Part shown: one piece after another, positions 1 to 8,081 of the stretch
How the letters are laid out: the number at the start of each line of letters is the position of its first letter
Numbering within the stretch: position 1 is the stretch's first letter
Assembly: GCF_014648355.1 (NCBI RefSeq)
Contig: NZ_BMQY01000008.1
Span: 1-44,333, forward strand
Origin: Couchioplanes azureus
GTDB lineage: Bacteria > Actinomycetota > Actinomycetes > Mycobacteriales > Micromonosporaceae
DNA length: 44,333 bases
Direction of reading: 5' to 3'
Notes under the pieces: generated by a model
Told to the model about the DNA's origin: nothing
Databases searched by the model: none
Seen by the model: the letters and a program-made list of their open reading frames with translations, nothing else
Translations under genes and position numbers: made by a program

Positions 1-321
1 GCGGAGATCGGCGCGTTCTACGACTACGGCAACGCGCACACCAAGCTGTTCGTCTACGACGACGTGGCGGGCACCGCCACCGCCCGGTGGACGTGGGACT
101 CGCAGAAGGGCAACTGGGAATCGGGCCGGGCGTCGTACGTCGCCGGTGACTTCGACGGTGACGGCCAGGGCGAGATCGGCGCCTTCTACGACTACGGCGA
201 CGCGCACGCGAAGCTGTTCGTGTTCGACGACGTGACCGGCAAGCCGACCAGCCGTACGGTGTGGGACTCCGGGCGCGGCAACTGGGACATGGCCCGGACC
301 CGGCTCGTGTCCGGCTCCTGA
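1..321 (+). CDS. FG-GAP/VCBS-like repeat protein, 3' end only
   Basis: The reading frame is open from base 1 and stops at 319-321, so only about 106 C-terminal residues are present. Two near-identical repeat units are visible, each containing EIGAFYDYG, a KLFV(Y/F)DDV strand and a WDS(Q/G)KGNW-type segment, linked by an acidic loop GDFDGDGQG that resembles the calcium-binding DxDxDG loop of FG-GAP/VCBS beta-propeller blades. Such repeats normally sit at the C-terminus of large secreted actinobacterial proteins, often enzymes acting on polysaccharide or peptide. The catalytic part, signal peptide and start lie outside the window, so no activity can be assigned. A hairpin terminator follows directly. 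Confidence 0.75.
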   Translation, partial: AEIGAFYDYGNAHTKLFVYDDVAGTATARWTWDSQKGNWESGRASYVAGDFDGDGQGEIGAFYDYGDAHAKLFVFDDVTGKPTSRTVWDSGRGNWDMARTRLVSGS

Positions 322-345
322 GCAGCAGTAGCGCACCGACCCTGC

Positions 346-382
346 GGTCGTGCGGCCGGGGACCGTCCTCGGCCGCACGACC
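346..382 (+). terminator. Intrinsic terminator-like hairpin
   Basis: A perfect 13-bp inverted repeat (GGTCGTGCGGCCG at 346-358, its complement at 370-382) encloses an 11-nt loop, 25 bases after the stop of the FG-GAP gene. There is no long T tract, as is usual in high-GC actinomycetes. It separates that gene from the operon beginning at 502. Confidence 0.7.
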
Positions 383-501
383 GTGTCCGGGTGCCCGCCG
401 GATCGGTGACGGATATCCGACCTGCCGATTACAAGATTCGCAAAGATCGATGAGTCCTCCCGGGTGAGAATGGCAACCGCGTCCACGGTGGAGGGGGCGG
501 A

Positions 502-1689
502 ATGCGCGAGCCCGGAAGTCGGCGACCGCCGGAGCGTGCCTGCGCCGGCCGGCGCGGCGATCACCTGCTCATTCGCCACGTCCTGGTGACCGGTGCCCAG
601 GTGAGCGGCCGTGAAGTGGTGGTGGCGGCGCTCGCCCGCGCGCAGAATGCCTTGCCGCTGACCCGGGCCACCGTGGTGGCGGCGGGTCCCGCCGCGTCCG
701 GCCCGCCCCTGGGCGGCGCCGAGGGCGGGGCCGTGACGGTCGTGCCGGGGCGGGGGCTGCGGGCCTGGCTCCGCGCGCTGCTGGTCCTGTGGCGCGCAGG
801 GCCGGATCCGGCCGCGACGCACGTGCTGCACACCCACGGATCGTCCGCCCTGCTGCTCGCCTGCGTGCTCCGTCTGCCGCCGGGTGCCCGCTGGCGGTGC
901 GCCGCGCTCGTCCACACCAACCACGGGTTCGTCGAGACGCTGGTGGCGCGCCGCATGCTGGGGCCGGCCGAGCTGTTCCTCCACCGCTTCGCCGACCGGG
1001 TGGTCGCCTGCAGCCCGCGGCAGGTCGCGCGCCTGGCGAGGGGCGCCGGCCGGCCGGTCGACGTCGTCGTCAACGGGATCGAGGTGCCGCCGCCGGTCAC
1101 CGCCCGGCGGCGTGCGCTGGCCCGCGCCCGGCTGGGACTCGGCGACCGGTTCCCCGTGGTCGGCATCGTCGGCCGGCTGGCCCCGGAGAAGCGCCACGAC
1201 GTCTTCCTGACCGCCGGCGAAGGCATCATCCGCCACTTCCCGGACGCGGTCCTGGTGATCGCCGGCGACGGTCCCCGCCGGGACGAGATCCGCAGGATCG
1301 TCCGGGAGCGCCGCCTCGGCGACCGCGTCGTGCTGCTCGGCCACGTCGCCGACACCGCCGGGGTGTACGCCGCCCTGGATCTGTTGCTGCACACGTCCGA
1401 CACCGAGGGCACGCCGCTCGCCGTGATCGAGGCGATGGCGGCCGGCGTGCCGGTGGTCGCGACCGCCGTCGGCGGCGTACCGGCGCTGCTCGGCCACGGG
1501 CGGCACGGCGCGCTCGCGCCGCGCCGCCGGCCCCACCTGCTCGCCGCGGCCGCGGTCCGGGTGCTGGCCGATCCGGCCCTGCGGCAATCCCTGGCCCGCT
1601 CGGCCCGCGCGCACGCCGCCGGGGAACTGTCGGCCGAGCGCATGTGCACCCGGCTCGGCGAGGTGTACGCCGCGGCCACGGGCGGTTGA
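502..1689 (+). CDS. GT4-family glycosyltransferase
   Basis: A 395-residue GT-B retaining glycosyltransferase of the GT4 type. The N-terminal Rossmann half carries HTNHGF and a VVVNGIEV segment. The C-terminal half has the family signature VGIVGRLAPEKRHDVFL (sugar-nucleotide domain entry), VIAGDGPRRDEI, VVLLGHVAD, and the donor-binding EGTPLAVIEAMAAGVPVVATAVGGVP with the E-x7-E pattern. It would transfer a sugar from a nucleotide sugar to a lipid-linked or soluble acceptor at the cytoplasmic membrane face. The start is supported by GGAGGGGGCGG just upstream of ATG 502. It is the first gene of a coupled six-gene operon; its stop abuts the amidohydrolase start. The donor and acceptor cannot be deduced, although the GalE-like gene two positions on suggests a galactose-type donor. 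Confidence 0.9.
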   Translation: MREPGSRRPPERACAGRRGDHLLIRHVLVTGAQVSGREVVVAALARAQNALPLTRATVVAAGPAASGPPLGGAEGGAVTVVPGRGLRAWLRALLVLWRAGPDPAATHVLHTHGSSALLLACVLRLPPGARWRCAALVHTNHGFVETLVARRMLGPAELFLHRFADRVVACSPRQVARLARGAGRPVDVVVNGIEVPPPVTARRRALARARLGLGDRFPVVGIVGRLAPEKRHDVFLTAGEGIIRHFPDAVLVIAGDGPRRDEIRRIVRERRLGDRVVLLGHVADTAGVYAALDLLLHTSDTEGTPLAVIEAMAAGVPVVATAVGGVPALLGHGRHGALAPRRRPHLLAAAAVRVLADPALRQSLARSARAHAAGELSAERMCTRLGEVYAAATGG

Positions 1690-1694
1690 TCGAG

Positions 1695-2780
1695 GTGGAC
1701 GGACCCGAGCCCGGCGACCTCGCCGACCTGCCGCTGCGGGAGTACATCCCGCGTTCGTGCCTGCGCACCGCGGAGTCGCCGAGGCCGCGCGCCCGGTTCG
1801 CCGCGGTCGACTCGCACACCCACCTCGGGCGGTGGCTGACCGGCGGCAGGTGGGCGGTTCCCGACACCTCCGCGTTCCTCGCGCTCATGGACGAGTGCAA
1901 CGTGGCCGCGGCGGTCAATCTGGACGGCCGGTGGGGCGACGAACTGGAGGCGAACCTCGACCGGTACGACCGCCGGCACCCCGAGCGCTTCGCCACCTTC
2001 TGCCACGTCGACTGGACCGCGCTCGCCGGCGCCGGGGGCGGCGAGCGGCTCGCCGCCAGCCTCTGCCGGTCCGTGGCGGCCGGCGCGCGCGGCCTCAAGG
2101 TGTGGAAGGACCTCGGGCTGCGGGTCCGCGACGCCGACGGCGCGCTCGTGCTGCCCGACGATCCGCGGCTCGACCCGCTCTGGCGCGCGGCGGGGGAGCT
2201 GGGCGTTCCGGTCGCGATCCACACCGCGGACCCGGTGGCGTTCTTCGATCCCGTGAACCGGCACAACGAGCGGCTGGAGGAACTGCTGGCGCACCCGGAC
2301 TGGTCGTTCGCCGGCCCGGGTTTCCCGCGCTTCGCCCGGCTGATCGACGCGTTGGAAGCCCTCGTGGCGACGTACCCGCAGACGACCTTCGTCGGTGTGC
2401 ACGCCGGGTGCTATGCCGAGGACCTGGGGTGGGTCGACCGGATGCTCGGCACGTACCCGAATTTCCACATCGACATCGCGGCGCGCATCGCCGAGCTCGG
2501 CCGTCAGCCGCGTGCCGCCCGCCGCCTCGTCCTGCGCCACCCGGCGCGCGTGCTGTTCGGCACCGACGGCATCCCGCCGTGCCGCAGCGACTACGAGATC
2601 GCGTTCCGGTTCCTGGAGACCGCCGACGAGGCCTTCCCGTACTCGGCGTCCGATCCGCCGCCGACCGGTCGCTGGCCGGTGTCCGCGCTCGACCTGCCGC
2701 ACCGGGTCCTCGAGGGCGTCTACGCGGGCAACTGCCGCCGGCTGGTCCCGGGCCTCGCCCCGGCCGGAGGACACCCATGA
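1695..2780 (+). CDS. Amidohydrolase-family metal hydrolase (Amidohydro_2-like)
   Basis: About 361 residues, a TIM-barrel amidohydrolase. Metal-site features are visible: HxH at residues 41-43 (DSHTHLGRW), a lysine in LKVWKDLGL, IHTADPVAFFDP, VGVHAGCYAED and FGTDGIPP near the C-terminal end of the barrel, in the order expected for the Amidohydro_2 family (decarboxylases or hydrolases acting on C-C or C-N bonds). The start is uncertain: GTG 1695 is chosen because GGCGG sits about 9 bases upstream, but TTG 1686, overlapping the preceding stop, is also possible. The stop overlaps the next ATG (ATGA, 2777-2780), so translation is coupled. In this operon it could deacylate or hydrolyse a sugar or amide intermediate; that is inference only. 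Confidence 0.8.
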   Translation: MDGPEPGDLADLPLREYIPRSCLRTAESPRPRARFAAVDSHTHLGRWLTGGRWAVPDTSAFLALMDECNVAAAVNLDGRWGDELEANLDRYDRRHPERFATFCHVDWTALAGAGGGERLAASLCRSVAAGARGLKVWKDLGLRVRDADGALVLPDDPRLDPLWRAAGELGVPVAIHTADPVAFFDPVNRHNERLEELLAHPDWSFAGPGFPRFARLIDALEALVATYPQTTFVGVHAGCYAEDLGWVDRMLGTYPNFHIDIAARIAELGRQPRAARRLVLRHPARVLFGTDGIPPCRSDYEIAFRFLETADEAFPYSASDPPPTGRWPVSALDLPHRVLEGVYAGNCRRLVPGLAPAGGHP

Positions 2781-3784
2781 GGTGGCTGGTCACCGGTGGC
2801 GCCGGCTACATCGGTGCCCACGTCGTGCGCCGGCTGCGGGCGGCCCGCCACGTCGTGGTCGTACTCGACGACCTGTCCTGCGGCCGGGCCGGGCGGCTGC
2901 CGCGGGACGTCCCGCTGGTCGTCTCGACGGTGCGCGACCGGCGGGCCGTCGCCTGGGCGCTGCGCCGCCACGCCCTCACCGGCGTCGTCCATCTCGCCGC
3001 GCGCAAGTCGCCGGCCGAGTCGGTGTCCCGGCCGGAGCTCTACTACGAGGAGAACGTCGGCGGGTTCCTCGCCGTGCTCCAGGCGATGTCCGACGCCGGT
3101 GTCCGGCGGCTGGTCTACTCGTCGTCGGCGGCCGTCTACGGTGCGCCGCCGCCCGGACCGGTGGACGAGGGCGACCGGACGGCGCCGATCAACCCGTACG
3201 GGCACAGCAAGCTCCTCGGCGAGCAACTCCTGCGCGCGGCCGGAACCGGGACCGGGCTCTCCTGGGTGGCGCTGCGCTACTTCAACGTCAGCGGCGCGGC
3301 CCACGCCTCGCTCGCCGACGCCACCCCGACCGGGCTGTTCCCGCTGCTGTTCGACGCGGTGGTGTCCCGGCGGCCGTTCACCGTCACGGGAACCGACTAC
3401 CCGACGGCCGACGGCAGTGCGGTCCGCGACTACGTGCACGTGGACGACGTGGCGCGGGCCCACCTCGCGGCCATGGCCCGGCTGCGGGCGGGTGCCGCGC
3501 CTCAGGCGGTGTTCAACGTCGGCACCGGCAACGGGCACTCGGTGTACGAGGTGGTCCGGTCGGTGGAGGCGGTGACCGGGAGGGCGGTCCCGTGCCGCAC
3601 GGGACCGCGCCGCGCGGGCGACCCGCCCGCGGTCGTGGCGGACATCGCACGCATCCGGTGCGAGCTCGGCTGGCGGCCGCGCCGGACGCTGCCGGAGATG
3701 GTGGCCTCGATGTGGCCGGCCTGGCAACCGCGGCCGGGGCGCGCGGCGCTGGCCGGCGCGACGGACCCGGGAGCGCCGCGGTGA
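2777..3784 (+). CDS. galE: UDP-glucose 4-epimerase-like NAD-dependent epimerase
   Basis: 335 residues, extended short-chain dehydrogenase fold. The N-terminus begins at once with the NAD-binding glycine motif TGGAGYIG. The catalytic triad is visible as SSSAAVYG (Ser) and YGHSK (Tyr-x3-Lys). A GalE-like core follows: LRYFNVSGAA, the substrate segment YPTADGSAVRDYVHVDDVARAH, and NVGTGNGHSVYEVV. The length matches GalE (about 330-340). It would interconvert UDP-Glc/UDP-Gal (or the GlcNAc/GalNAc pair) in the cytoplasm. ATG overlaps the upstream stop and the stop overlaps the GTG of the next gene. The exact sugar specificity is not readable from sequence, so this may be a pathway-specific paralogue rather than the housekeeping enzyme. 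Confidence 0.85.
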   Translation: MRWLVTGGAGYIGAHVVRRLRAARHVVVVLDDLSCGRAGRLPRDVPLVVSTVRDRRAVAWALRRHALTGVVHLAARKSPAESVSRPELYYEENVGGFLAVLQAMSDAGVRRLVYSSSAAVYGAPPPGPVDEGDRTAPINPYGHSKLLGEQLLRAAGTGTGLSWVALRYFNVSGAAHASLADATPTGLFPLLFDAVVSRRPFTVTGTDYPTADGSAVRDYVHVDDVARAHLAAMARLRAGAAPQAVFNVGTGNGHSVYEVVRSVEAVTGRAVPCRTGPRRAGDPPAVVADIARIRCELGWRPRRTLPEMVASMWPAWQPRPGRAALAGATDPGAPR

Positions 3785-4317
3785 ACCGCGCCGGCGAGCC
3801 GGCCCTGACCTTCCGGCTCGCCGAGGACGGGCCCGATCTGTCGAGGCTCGTCGCGATGCGCGACGCCGCCGCCCGGTGGCAGATCGCCCACGGCATCGCG
3901 CAGTGGCGCCCGGGTGAGCTCACCGAGGCCCACTTCCGGGAGCGTATCCGGCGCGGCGAGGTGTGGCTCGCCCTGCGCCTGCCGTCCGGCCGGCTGGTCG
4001 GGGCGTGGGAGCTGTGGTGGAAGGACCCTGTCGACTGGGGACCGCAGCCTCCCTGCGCCGGGTACGTGCACCGGCTCATGACCGACCGCGCGGCCGCGCG
4101 GCCCGGCACCGGGCGCGTGCTGCTGGAGGTGGCCGAGCGGCGCATCGCCGCGGCCGGCCGGCTGCTCGCCCGGTTGAGCTGCGCCGCCGGCAACGCCCGG
4201 TTGTGCCGCTACTACGCGGAGGCGGGCTACCACGAGGTGGGGCGGCGGCCGCACAGTTGCCCGTCCGGCTACCCCGTGGCCCTGTTCGAGAAGCCCGTCG
4301 ACCGGGGCGGGTGGTGA
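3781..4317 (+). CDS. GNAT-family N-acetyltransferase
   Basis: 178 residues beginning at GTG 3781 (GTGA overlap with galE). The N-terminal strand-helix FRLAEDGPDLSRLVAMRDAA, the central GAWELWWKD, and YVHRLMTDRAAARPGTGRVLLEVAERR with an acetyl-CoA pyrophosphate loop (R-x-G-T-G-R) are typical of the GCN5-related fold. ARLSCAAGNARLCRYYAEAGYHEVG is the usual C-terminal strand/helix with N and Y residues. It would transfer an acyl group from acyl-CoA to an amine. Together with the ATP-grasp and AsnB genes it suggests modification of an amino-sugar or amino-acid moiety. Its stop (TGA 4315-4317) shares a base with the ATG of the next gene. Confidence 0.8.
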   Translation: MNRAGEPALTFRLAEDGPDLSRLVAMRDAAARWQIAHGIAQWRPGELTEAHFRERIRRGEVWLALRLPSGRLVGAWELWWKDPVDWGPQPPCAGYVHRLMTDRAAARPGTGRVLLEVAERRIAAAGRLLARLSCAAGNARLCRYYAEAGYHEVGRRPHSCPSGYPVALFEKPVDRGGW

Positions 4318-5585
4318 TGTCCCGCGGCCGCGAGCCCCGACTCGCCACCGATGTCCCGGCCCTCGTGTGCAAGATCGGCAGCTATCCCTGGCACCACGGC
4401 GGGCTCGCCGTCGTGCGCAGCCTCGCCCGGGCCGGAGTGGCCGCGTACGCCGTGGTCGAGCACCGGCACGCGGCCTCCGCGACGTCGTCCCTGCTGTCCG
4501 GCGGGTTCGCCTGGCCCACCGGGCGCGACGACGCGGCCGGGGACCGGTTCGTGGCGGCCCTGCGCCGGATGGCCGCGCACCTCGGCCGCCCGAGCGTGGT
4601 GGTGCCCACCGACGACGTCGCGGCGATGCTCTGCAACGAGCACGCCGCCGACCTGGCCGGCGTGGTGCTGCTGCCCCCGTGTCCCGCCGGCCTCGCCCGG
4701 CGGCTGGCGAGCAAGGTGAGCTGTGCCGACAGCGCGGCACGGGCGGGGCTGGGCGTCCCCGCGGCCGTGGCCCTGTGCTGCCCGGCCGCCGACGCCGACG
4801 TCGCGGGGCTGCGCCTGCCGGCGGTGGTCAAGCGCCCGGTGGCGGGCCTGCGCCCGGACGGTACGCGCACGTTCAGCACGGTGATCGCGCGGGACCGGGA
4901 GGCGTTGCGCCGGACGCTCCAGGACCGCTCGGCGGGGCCGTACGAGGTGATCGTGCAGGAGGTCCTCGCGGGCGACGACTGGCTCTACCACGGCTACTAC
5001 GACGCGACCTCCACGCCACTGGTCAGCTTCACCGGCCGCAAGTTGCGATCCCGCCCCGCATTCGCCGGCGAGACGGCGTACGCCCGGACGGAGACCAACG
5101 GCGAGCTGCGCCGGGCCGTGGAGCGGTTCCTGCGCGACATCCGGTACGCGGGTCCGATCGGCATCGACCTCCGCCACGACCCGCGCACCGGCACCTACCG
5201 TCTGCTCGACGCGAACCCGCGGGTCTGCGCGTGCTTCCGGCTGTTCGTCACGGACCGGGACATCGACGTCGTGCGTGCCATGCACCTCGACCTGACCGGT
5301 CGGGAGGTGCCCCGCGGGACGCAGGTCGACGGCCGTACCTACGTGGTCGAGAACTACGACTGGGCCGTGCGCGGGTCGTACGGCCCGACCGGCCTGCGCG
5401 GCACCGCCTCGTGGCTGGCCCGCATGTGGCACGCCGACGAGCGGGCCTGGGTGCAGCGCGGCGACCTGCGCCCGGCGGTCGTCGCGGGCCTGCGGTCGCG
5501 GGTGGCGCGCGGCCGGCAGGGCGCGATCGGGCCCGCTGCGCCGCGCTACTTCGCGGGACGCCACCACGAACGCGCGGAGGACTGA
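4317..5585 (+). CDS. ATP-grasp ligase-like protein
   Basis: 422 residues. The N-terminal third resembles the pre-ATP-grasp Rossmann lobe (KIGSYPWHHGGLAVVRSLARAG, VVVPTDDVAAML). The ATP-grasp core follows: RLASKVSCADSAARAGLGVP, LPAVVKRPVAG (ATP-contacting lysine), EVIVQEVLAGDDWLYHGYY, and a metal-binding end IGIDLRHDPRTGTYRLLDANPRV with acidic and Asn ligands (D...LLDANPR). Enzymes of this type activate a carboxylate as acyl phosphate and couple it to an amine or thiol. The closest general class is the carboxylate-amine ligases of glycan and natural-product loci. It lies between a GNAT gene and an AsnB gene, so an amide-bond-forming pathway is plausible. Substrates are unknown. Confidence 0.75.
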   Translation: MSRGREPRLATDVPALVCKIGSYPWHHGGLAVVRSLARAGVAAYAVVEHRHAASATSSLLSGGFAWPTGRDDAAGDRFVAALRRMAAHLGRPSVVVPTDDVAAMLCNEHAADLAGVVLLPPCPAGLARRLASKVSCADSAARAGLGVPAAVALCCPAADADVAGLRLPAVVKRPVAGLRPDGTRTFSTVIARDREALRRTLQDRSAGPYEVIVQEVLAGDDWLYHGYYDATSTPLVSFTGRKLRSRPAFAGETAYARTETNGELRRAVERFLRDIRYAGPIGIDLRHDPRTGTYRLLDANPRVCACFRLFVTDRDIDVVRAMHLDLTGREVPRGTQVDGRTYVVENYDWAVRGSYGPTGLRGTASWLARMWHADERAWVQRGDLRPAVVAGLRSRVARGRQGAIGPAAPRYFAGRHHERAED

Positions 5586-5587
5586 TC

Positions 5588-7423
5588 ATGTGCGGCATCA
5601 CGGGCTGGGTCTCGTTCGAGCGCGACCTGACCGACTCGCCGGCCGTCGGCGCGATGCTCGCGACCCTGCGCGAGCGGGGACCGGACGACGAGGGGCGGTG
5701 GAGCGACCGGCACGTGGCCCTGGGCCATCGCCGGCTCGCGGTCGTCGACCTGCCGGGCGGGCGGCAACCGATGACCGCGCCGACGCCGGACGGCCCCGTG
5801 ACGATCACCTACAGCGGCGAGGTCTACAACTACGTCGAGCTGCGCGGGGAGCTGCGGGCACGGGGGCACCGGTTCCGCACCTCCAGCGACACCGAGGTGG
5901 TGCTGCGCGCCTACCTCCAGTGGGGCACCGGGCTCGCCGGGCGGCTCAACGGCATCTTCGCGTTCGCGGTCTGGGACGCTCGCAACGAGCGGCTGGCGCT
6001 GGTCCGCGACCGGCTGGGCGTGAAGCCGCTCTACTACCAGCGCACGGAGGACGGCCTGCTCTTCGGGTCCGAGCCGAAGGCGATCCTCGCCCACCCCTGC
6101 GCCGAGCGGGTGGTGGACATCGAGGGCCTGCACCGGATGCTCGCCTACACCGTGACGCTGCCCGGCGTACCGTGGCGGGGGTTGCGGGAGGTGGAGCCCG
6201 GCACGGTGGTGACGGTCTCGCGCGCCGGGCTGACCGCCCGGACCTACTGGACCCTCGGCACCCGGCCGCACCGGGACGACCTGCCGGCCACCATCGCGCA
6301 CACCCGGCACCTCCTCGACGACATCGTGCGCCGGCAGCTCGTCGCCGACGTGCCGGTGTGCGTGCTGCTGTCCGGGGGCATCGACTCGGGCGCGCTGACC
6401 GCGCTCGCCGCGGCCGAGCTGGCCGGACGGGAGCGGGTACGCACCTGCACGGTCGACTTCGCCGGATACAGCCAGTCGTTCGTACCGGACGACGAGAGGG
6501 CCGACCCGGACCAGCCCTACGTGCGCGAGGTCGTGGATCACGTGGGCTGCGACCACCGGGACCTCGTGCTCGACGACGTCGTGCTGGCCGAGCCGTCCCT
6601 GCGCCGGCGGGCCGTGTGGTCCTACGACACCCCGCCGGGCTCCGGCGATCGCGACCGCTCGCTCTACCTGCTGTTCCGGGCCGTCCGTGAGCACTCGGTC
6701 GTCGCCCTGTCCGGTGAGTCGGCCGACGAGCTGTTCGGCGGGTACCACTGGTTCCACGACCCGGCCGTCCAGCGCACCGGCATGTTCGGCTGGATCACGT
6801 CCCTCTTCCGGACGTACGGGCCGCTGCCCGAGGCGATCGCCCCGGATCTGGCGCCCCGTGTCGACGTGTGGGACCACGTGGTGCAGGCGTACGCCGCGGC
6901 GGTGCGCGAGGTGGAACCGCTCGACGGCGAGACTCCGGGGGAGCACCGGATGCGGGTGGCCGGCCACCACCACCTGACCCGGCACCTGCGGGTCCTGCTC
7001 GACCGCAAGGACCGGCTGAGCATGGCGACCGGACTGGAGGCGCGGGTGCCGTACTGCGACCACCGGCTGGTGGAGTACGTCTACAACGTACCGTGGGCCT
7101 GGAAGGCCTTCGACGGCCGGCCGAAGAGCCTGCTGCGCTCGGCCGTGCGCGACATGCTGCCGGCGTCGGTGCTCCACCGCGCCAAGAGCGCCTTCCCCGC
7201 CATCCAGGAGCCGATGTACGTGGCGGCCCTCCAGCGCCAGGCCAAGGAGCTCGTCGCCGAGCGCGACCACCGCGTCTTCGAGGTCGTCGACCGGCGGTGG
7301 CTGGGCGAGGCGGTGGAGACCGCGCCGTCCCGCGTGCCGCCGCGGGTGCGCAACAACCTCGAATGGGTGCTGAATCTCAGCGCCTGGCTGGAGCTGTACC
7401 GCCCGCAGCTGAAACTGTCGTGA
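5588..7423 (+). CDS. asnB: Asparagine synthase (glutamine-hydrolysing)-like amidotransferase
   Basis: 611 residues. The class-II glutaminase domain starts with the nucleophile Cys2 (MCGITGW), followed by RGPDDEGRW, GHRRLAVVDL, a YSGEVYNY variant of the usual FNGEIYNY, SDTEVVLRAY and RDRLGVKPLYY. The synthetase domain has the ATP pyrophosphatase loop SGGIDSG at residues 262-268, LSGESADELFGGY, and DRKDRLSMATGLEARVPYCD. All catalytic landmarks of AsnB are present, so the enzyme should be active. Its position as the last gene of a GT4/GalE/GNAT/ATP-grasp operon suggests it amidates a pathway intermediate rather than serving only asparagine supply, as AsnB paralogues often do in glycan and antibiotic loci. 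Only two bases separate it from the ATP-grasp stop. Confidence 0.88.
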   Translation: MCGITGWVSFERDLTDSPAVGAMLATLRERGPDDEGRWSDRHVALGHRRLAVVDLPGGRQPMTAPTPDGPVTITYSGEVYNYVELRGELRARGHRFRTSSDTEVVLRAYLQWGTGLAGRLNGIFAFAVWDARNERLALVRDRLGVKPLYYQRTEDGLLFGSEPKAILAHPCAERVVDIEGLHRMLAYTVTLPGVPWRGLREVEPGTVVTVSRAGLTARTYWTLGTRPHRDDLPATIAHTRHLLDDIVRRQLVADVPVCVLLSGGIDSGALTALAAAELAGRERVRTCTVDFAGYSQSFVPDDERADPDQPYVREVVDHVGCDHRDLVLDDVVLAEPSLRRRAVWSYDTPPGSGDRDRSLYLLFRAVREHSVVALSGESADELFGGYHWFHDPAVQRTGMFGWITSLFRTYGPLPEAIAPDLAPRVDVWDHVVQAYAAAVREVEPLDGETPGEHRMRVAGHHHLTRHLRVLLDRKDRLSMATGLEARVPYCDHRLVEYVYNVPWAWKAFDGRPKSLLRSAVRDMLPASVLHRAKSAFPAIQEPMYVAALQRQAKELVAERDHRVFEVVDRRWLGEAVETAPSRVPPRVRNNLEWVLNLSAWLELYRPQLKLS

Positions 7424-7472
7424 CGGGCGGCGGTGTCGTGGGAGAATCCGGCGCAGACGGAAGGCGGCCCGA

Positions 7473-8072
7473 ATGGAGCTCATCCTCGATCTGCGTCAGG
7501 GCCAGCACCAGCCGGTCGACACGTCGGCCCGCGGGCAGGTGGTGCAGCCGTACCACATCGAGGCCGTCGCCGGACGGACGCCCGGCGCGCCGGCGATGGG
7601 GTTCGACGGGCGCCGCAGCCGCATCGTCGTTCCCCCGTCGCCCGAGTTCCGCCGGCTCGGTGGCATCCGGGTGACCAGCTCGGTCTGGGTGGACCGGGTC
7701 CGCGGCCGCCATACGATCGTCGAGGGGTACCTCGCGTTCGCCCTGTTCATCGATCCCGACCGCAGCCTCGGCGGAACGGTCTACGACGGCATCGACTGGG
7801 GCGGCGTGCAGAGCGAGCCGGATGCCGTCCCACTGGGACGGTGGATACGGATCGTCTTCACCTACGACGGCATCGACACCTGCACCCTGTCCATCGACGA
7901 CCGGCGGTGCGCGGCGGAGTACAGCCCCCTCGGCCGGGTGCAGGGCGTCGAGTGGCCGTACGGGGTCAACGTGGGCGCCTGGCCCGACGCCGACAAGCGG
8001 GTCTTCGCCGGCCGCATGCAGGAGCTGGCTTTGTGGCGCAGCGTGGGCGGCGACCCCGGCACGCTGGGCTGA
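7473..8072 (+). CDS. LamG/concanavalin-like jelly-roll domain protein
   Basis: 199 residues, one domain, no signal peptide. The pattern is that of a LamG-like beta-sandwich: MGFDGRRSRIVVPPSPEFRRLGGIRVTSSVWV (typical strand opening), GRWIRIVFTYDG, CTLSIDDRRC, and an end GVNVGAWPDADKRVFAGRMQELALWR that matches the FxGxIDEVRIW close of the family. Such domains bind carbohydrate or protein. A good ribosome site (GGAAGGCGG) precedes ATG 7473. It is 49 bases after asnB on the same strand and may be the last gene of that operon. It converges on the helical-repeat gene with only nine bases between the stops. As a solitary cytoplasmic LamG protein it is unusual; partner and ligand are unknown. Confidence 0.6.
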   Translation: MELILDLRQGQHQPVDTSARGQVVQPYHIEAVAGRTPGAPAMGFDGRRSRIVVPPSPEFRRLGGIRVTSSVWVDRVRGRHTIVEGYLAFALFIDPDRSLGGTVYDGIDWGGVQSEPDAVPLGRWIRIVFTYDGIDTCTLSIDDRRCAAEYSPLGRVQGVEWPYGVNVGAWPDADKRVFAGRMQELALWRSVGGDPGTLG

Positions 8073-8081
8073 CCCGTCCGG

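Noticed and set aside
561..2774. Very long minus-strand open frames opposite the glycosyltransferase and amidohydrolase genes
   Set aside because: They are antisense shadows created by GC-rich third positions; their translations are arginine/proline-rich and match no domain, while the plus-strand frames carry full family motifs.
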